DNA of 64,000 bases. Source: Halorubrum trapanicum (GTDB taxonomy: Archaea; Halobacteriota; Halobacteria; Halobacteriales; Haloferacaceae). The DNA is taken from assembly GCF_002355655.1 (NCBI RefSeq), contig NZ_AP017569.1, forward strand, positions 2,480,001-2,544,000. The letters run 5' to 3'. Position 1 is the first letter of the stretch. Each line of letters opens with the position of its first letter. Of the stretch, positions 60,464-64,000 are shown in pieces. The notes below the pieces were generated by a model. It was not told where the DNA came from. It searched no databases and was given only the letters and a program-made list of their open reading frames with translations. Both the position numbers and the translations under genes were made by a program.

Positions 60464-61231
60464 ATGTCATCGCGCGAACGCACAGCCGTGTCAGTCACCG
60501 GACGCACGGTCAGGGAATCGTTGGCGTGGCGAGCATTCAGGCCGATCACCGCCCTCCTGTTGGTCGTCGCCAGCGGAATCGCGGGGTTCGTCTCGCTCGC
60601 TGGCATCGGTCCGATCGAGGCGGCGTTCTGGCTGATCGACCCGGCGAGTATCAGCGTCCACTATCAGGCCCGCGCCGGCGACGGTCGGCAGGTGAAGGCG
60701 TTCGCCACCGTCGTCTTCGTGTCGCTGGTCCTCGCGGGGGGGTGGATCGGCGAGACGGTCCTGACGGCAGCGTTCGGTGGCCGGATGCGAGAGGGAATAG
60801 AACGCATGCAGACCAAACGAGCCATCGACGAACTCGACGACCACGTGATCATCTGCGGCTACGGCCTGTTCGGTCGGACCGTCGCCAGACGGCTTCGCGA
60901 ACAGGGGCGACCGGTCGTCGCCATCGAGCGCGACAGGGACACCTTCGGACGCATCGACACGGAGTCGGTGTTCGCCGTCGAGGGCGACGCGAGGGACGAG
61001 TCCGTGCTCCACGAGGCGGCGATCCGCGACGCCGACGCCGTGGTCGCCGCCATCGACGACTCGAACGCCAACATCCAGATCGCCATCACGGCGAGCGGCA
61101 TCGCCCCCGACGTGCGGCTCGTCGTCCGCGTCGGCGACGACGACTACACCTCGGTCGCGCGTCGGGCCGGTGCCGACGAGGTGGTCATTCCGGAGGTGTT
61201 GAGCGGCGAGGACGTGAGCGACTCGCTGTGA
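60464..61231 (+). CDS. Two-TM protein with TrkA-N (RCK) domain, channel-like
   Basis: A 255-aa protein with two transmembrane helices (about 25-48 and 73-95), then a RCK/TrkA-N NAD-binding domain (about 118-255) with I-C-G-Y-G-L-F-G-R-T and V-V-A-I-E-R-D. The layout matches MthK-type potassium channels, but no T-V-G-Y-G selectivity filter is present in the loop, so ion conduction as a potassium channel is uncertain. ATG 60464 is used. Confidence 0.8.
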   Translation: MSSRERTAVSVTGRTVRESLAWRAFRPITALLLVVASGIAGFVSLAGIGPIEAAFWLIDPASISVHYQARAGDGRQVKAFATVVFVSLVLAGGWIGETVLTAAFGGRMREGIERMQTKRAIDELDDHVIICGYGLFGRTVARRLREQGRPVVAIERDRDTFGRIDTESVFAVEGDARDESVLHEAAIRDADAVVAAIDDSNANIQIAITASGIAPDVRLVVRVGDDDYTSVARRAGADEVVIPEVLSGEDVSDSL

Positions 61232-61240
61232 CCGAGAGTA

Positions 61241-62209
61241 CTACGCCCAGTAGGCGTCGCCCGGCTCCGTCTCGAAGACGGCGCGGTCGAGCACGTCGAC
61301 GGCCTTCTCTAACCCCTCCCGCGAGGAGGTGAGCGAGTCCTCGTGTTCGATCGACAGCGCGCCCTCGTAGCCGACCATCCGGAGCGTCGAGACCACGTCC
61401 TTCCAGTGGTCCTCGCCGTGGCCGTAGCCGATCGAGCGGAACAGCCACGAGCGGTCGGCCTCCTCGGCGTAACCCGTCGTGTCGAGGACGCCCTTCACGC
61501 GGGCCTTCGCGTCGTACACCTTGGTGTCCTTCGCGTGGACGTGGTGGATCGCGTCGCGCTCGCCGAGGAATCGGATCGCCTCCGTCACGTCGATCCCCTG
61601 CCAGTAGAGGTGCGAAGGGTCGAAGTTGGCGCCGATCCGGTCGCTCGTCGCCTCCCGCAGCGCGAGCATCCCGGTCGGCTCGTACACCAGCATGTTCGGG
61701 TGCATCTCGATGGCGACGTCGACGCCGTGGTGGTCGGCGTGCTTCGACAGGTCGCTCCAGTAGGGGATCGCCACCTCGTCCCACTGGTAGTCCAGCGCGT
61801 CGGCGTGCTCGGTCGGCCACGGCGCAGTGACCCAGTTCGGCGTCGAGTCGCCGGGCGCCCCGGCGGGGAGCCCGGAGAAGCAGGTCACCGTGTCGACGCC
61901 CAAGTGGTCGGCCAGCTCTATCGCATCGCGCAGTTCTCGGTCGGCCGCCGCGGCCCGCTCCTCGTCGGGATGAAGCGGGTTGTTGTGCGTCGCCAGCGCG
62001 GAGATCCGGAGGTCGTGACCGTCGAGCAGCGCCCGGAGGTCCTCTCGCGCCGTCTCGTCGTCGAGGAGCGTCTCGCGGTCGACGTGGTCCTCGCCGGGCC
62101 AGCCGCCGACGCCGAGTTCGACGGCGTCGACGCCGATCCCGTCGAGGTACGCGGCCGCGTCGTCGAGCGGTTCGTCGCCCAAGGGAACAGTTAGCACGCC
62201 GATGTCCAT
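61241..62209 (-). CDS. Sugar phosphate isomerase/epimerase family protein
   Basis: A 322-aa TIM-barrel protein of the AP-endonuclease-2/xylose-isomerase superfamily. Likely metal-binding segments are I-E-M-H-P-N, N-F-D-P-S-H-L, H-V-H-A-K-D-T and S-I-E-H-E-D. It probably epimerises or isomerises a sugar or inositol derivative, fitting the nearby oxidoreductase. It is convergent with the TrkA-N gene. Confidence 0.88.
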   Translation of the reverse strand: MDIGVLTVPLGDEPLDDAAAYLDGIGVDAVELGVGGWPGEDHVDRETLLDDETAREDLRALLDGHDLRISALATHNNPLHPDEERAAAADRELRDAIELADHLGVDTVTCFSGLPAGAPGDSTPNWVTAPWPTEHADALDYQWDEVAIPYWSDLSKHADHHGVDVAIEMHPNMLVYEPTGMLALREATSDRIGANFDPSHLYWQGIDVTEAIRFLGERDAIHHVHAKDTKVYDAKARVKGVLDTTGYAEEADRSWLFRSIGYGHGEDHWKDVVSTLRMVGYEGALSIEHEDSLTSSREGLEKAVDVLDRAVFETEPGDAYWA

Positions 62210-62386
62210 GCGCGGGGCTACAGCGACGCTCCGGATAAGCCTTCAGGAAGCGTCGGCGTCGACGCCGGTCGAATCGCCCGCGGATCCGAGGCGCTGGTCC
62301 GCGGCCGCGCGTTCCCGCCGCGAGCCGGGCCGCTCCGCGCCACGAACCGCATGAGGTTTTAACGGGTGGAACGCGTACGACGTGGT

Positions 62387-63286
62387 ATGGGAATCCTCTC
62401 GCGCGCCTCCTACGTCGTCCGCTCGAAGGTGAACGCCCTCCTGAATCGAGCGGAGGACCCGACTGAGTCGCTCGACTACTCGTACGAACAGATGCGCGAC
62501 GAGCTCCAGGACGTCAAGCAGGGGATCGCCGACCTGACGACCCAGAAGAAGCGCCTGGAGATCCAGAAGCGCAAGCTCGAAGAGAACGTCGAGAAGCACA
62601 ACCGCCAGGCCCGCGAGGCGGTCCAGCAGGACCGCGACGACCTCGCGCGGAAGGCCTTAGAGAAGAAGAAGTCGAAGATGACCCAGATCGAGGAGCTGGA
62701 GGGGCAGATCGCCGAGCTGAACAACACGCAGGAGCAGCTCGTCGAGAAGAAGAACAAGCTCCAAAACCGCATCGAGGAGTTCCGCACGAAGAAGGAGACG
62801 ATGAAGGCCCGCTACGAGGCGGCCGAGGCGTCCACTCGCGTCTCGGAGGCGATGACCGGCGTCGGCGACGAGATGGAGGACGTGAGCCGCTCGATCGAGC
62901 GCGCCGAGGAGCAGACCGAGGAGATGGAGGCGCGCTCGGAGGCGATGGACGAGCTGGAGGACTCCGGCGCCTTCGAGGACGCGCTCTCCGACAAGGACAA
63001 CATCGACCGCGAACTGGAGAGCCTCTCGACGGACAGCGAGGTCGACGCCGAGCTGGAGACGCTGAAGGGCGAGCTCGGGAAAGGCGAGTCGACCGACGAC
63101 GGCGACGCCGCCGTCAGCGACGAGGAGGTCGACGCCGAACTGGAGGACATCGAGTCGGAGATCGACTCGGACGACCTCGAAGCCGACCTCGATGGTGACG
63201 GCGGTTCCGGGGACGCCGACCTCGACGAGGAGCTCGACGTCGAGCTCGAGGAGTCGGAGTCCGACGCGGACGAACAGCGGAAGTAA
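62387..63286 (+). CDS. PspA/IM30-family membrane-stress protein
   Basis: A 299-aa coiled-coil protein. Residues 1-220 are the PspA domain (G-I-L-S-R-A-S-Y-V-V-R-S-K-V-N-A-L-L-N-R-A-E-D-P). The C-terminal 80 residues are a very acidic tail typical of haloarchaea. PspA/ESCRT-III-like proteins remodel or protect membranes. Its stop codon is 12 nt from the stop of the convergent tnpB, so an insertion element ends right next to it. Confidence 0.9.
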   Translation: MGILSRASYVVRSKVNALLNRAEDPTESLDYSYEQMRDELQDVKQGIADLTTQKKRLEIQKRKLEENVEKHNRQAREAVQQDRDDLARKALEKKKSKMTQIEELEGQIAELNNTQEQLVEKKNKLQNRIEEFRTKKETMKARYEAAEASTRVSEAMTGVGDEMEDVSRSIERAEEQTEEMEARSEAMDELEDSGAFEDALSDKDNIDRELESLSTDSEVDAELETLKGELGKGESTDDGDAAVSDEEVDAELEDIESEIDSDDLEADLDGDGGSGDADLDEELDVELEESESDADEQRK

Positions 63287-63345
63287 ACTACCCTACCCTA
63301 CTCGCTCACGGCGCTGCCGTTCGCTTCGTTGAGGGTAGGGCTTTC
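63287..63345 (-). ncRNA. Possible omega-RNA/right-end region of the IS element
   Basis: The last part of tnpB and the bases just beyond contain GAGGGTAGGG (63331-63340) and CCCTACCC (63291-63298), which pair as a hairpin around the tnpB stop. In IS1341-type tnpB genes a sense-overlapping RNA from the 3' end serves as guide scaffold and ends at the element's right end. If that end is here, the guide segment would extend into the pspA 3' end. The exact right-end coordinate is inferred. Confidence 0.35.
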
Positions 63346-64000
63346 GCGTGGACTCCCGTTCTGGCCATCGCTGGCAGGCTCGTAATCGCCGTTCACGTTC
63401 AACGTCCCGCGATTCAAGCGCACGTTTACGGGTGCGCCTCCACCCGACGACGTTTGCGCCGAGCGGAGATGCTTCAGACCGATATTCTTCGCCGCGTTGT
63501 AGTCGGCGTTCACTTCGTAACCGCACTTCTGGCAGCAGAACCGCGCTTGTGTCTCGCGGTTTTCTCGGAGTGTCGTCCCGCACTTGGAACACCGCTGGGA
63601 GGTGTAGGCGGGACTCACCTGCTCGACGGAGATGCCGACGACTTCGGCTTTGTACTCGACGTACTCGAACACACGTTGGAACGCCCATGCGTGGAACTTC
63701 TTGGCGTTCGGCATCCGCTCACGAATTCCGGTCAGGTTCTCGAACGCGATCACGTCACAGTCGTGTTCGACGGCTTCTGCGACGAGTTCTTTCGAGACGG
63801 TGTGTAAGAACTGGTCATAGCGCCCCGTCTCGGTACGTCCAACCGACTGGATGGTTTCGTGGGCGGCCCGGGTTCCACGTCGTTGGAGCGACCCGCGCCG
63901 CTTCTCGAACTCGCGGTGCCAGTGGTTCAGCTCTGCCCCGTTCCAGAACGTGCCCGTGGAGGTGACGGCGACGTTTTCGATGCCGAGGTCAACGCCGAGG
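63298..64000 (-). CDS. tnpB: TnpB (IS1341/IS605 OrfB type) RNA-guided nuclease, 3' part
   Basis: The 5' part lies beyond the window. The visible RuvC motifs are intact: Asp in G-V-D-L-G-I-E-N (codons just inside 63999), Glu in I-A-F-E-N-L-T-G, and Asp in N-A-D-Y-N-A-A-K. A zinc ribbon has C-S-K-C-G and C-C-Q-K-C-G-Y. TnpB is an RNA-guided DNA endonuclease of IS200/IS605 elements. The gene reads through without frameshift, so it may be active. No tnpA is visible. Confidence 0.93.
   Translation of the reverse strand, partial: LGVDLGIENVAVTSTGTFWNGAELNHWHREFEKRRGSLQRRGTRAAHETIQSVGRTETGRYDQFLHTVSKELVAEAVEHDCDVIAFENLTGIRERMPNAKKFHAWAFQRVFEYVEYKAEVVGISVEQVSPAYTSQRCSKCGTTLRENRETQARFCCQKCGYEVNADYNAAKNIGLKHLRSAQTSSGGGAPVNVRLNRGTLNVNGDYEPASDGQNGSPRESPTLNEANGSAVSE

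Overview
The window is typical haloarchaeal chromosome, most like Halorubrum. Encoded proteins are strongly acidic, GC is high across most genes, and many starts are leaderless ATG/GTG with AT-rich TATA-type boxes just upstream. Archaea-specific genes are present (L7Ae-S28e-L24e, RadB, FEN1, geranylgeranyl-reductase family, halophilic-type ferredoxin). I assign no species.

Region 1, about 0.2-10.6 kb, is an accessory island. It opens with small DNA-binding proteins: a PadR-type winged helix overlapping a 51-aa zinc-finger protein, then two tandem PhiH1-repressor-like winged helices. An AT-rich block of unfamiliar genes follows: one membrane-anchored protein on the plus strand facing a four-gene minus-strand operon, then a CoiA-like nuclease with a short overlapping upstream ORF. 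A cytosine-5 DNA methyltransferase with two overlapping PD-(D/E)XK nuclease genes completes it. The island ends at tRNA-Val(GAC), next to rearranged tRNA 3'-end fragments, which suggests an integration hotspot. No integrase lies in the window.

Region 2, about 10.9-24.9 kb, is core chromosome: an M24-fold protein, a geranylgeranyl-reductase family flavoprotein, an NSS transporter, AIM24, a SCO1-thioredoxin-CcdA cluster, cold-shock protein, RadB, a CBS-domain/HPF-like fusion, a HAD hydrolase, an aldo/keto reductase and FolD.

Region 3, about 25-46.7 kb, is interspersed with a dispersed repeat family (four long copies and one truncated). Each copy starts at a TTTATAAAT-like box and carries a 19-20 bp perfect stem whose sequence differs between copies while pairing is kept. 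Genes here include a 5'-nucleotidase-like enzyme, the L7Ae-S28e-L24e-Ndk cluster, beta-carbonic anhydrase, a peptide-binding Tat lipoprotein, PhoU, a receiver-PAS-histidine kinase, a ZIP transporter, the DabAB inorganic-carbon pump with a nearby Lrp regulator, cobalamin adenosyltransferase and a Vms1-like protein.

Region 4, about 46.7-64 kb, holds 6-phosphogluconate dehydrogenase, threonine synthase, an HTH_10 regulator, glycine cleavage genes gcvH-gcvPA-gcvPB without gcvT, FEN1, a J-domain/ferredoxin fusion, a RecJ-like protein with degraded catalytic motifs, a pilin-like protein, a sugar oxidoreductase and isomerase flanking a TrkA-N membrane protein, PspA, and the 3' part of a TnpB gene abutting pspA at the window edge.
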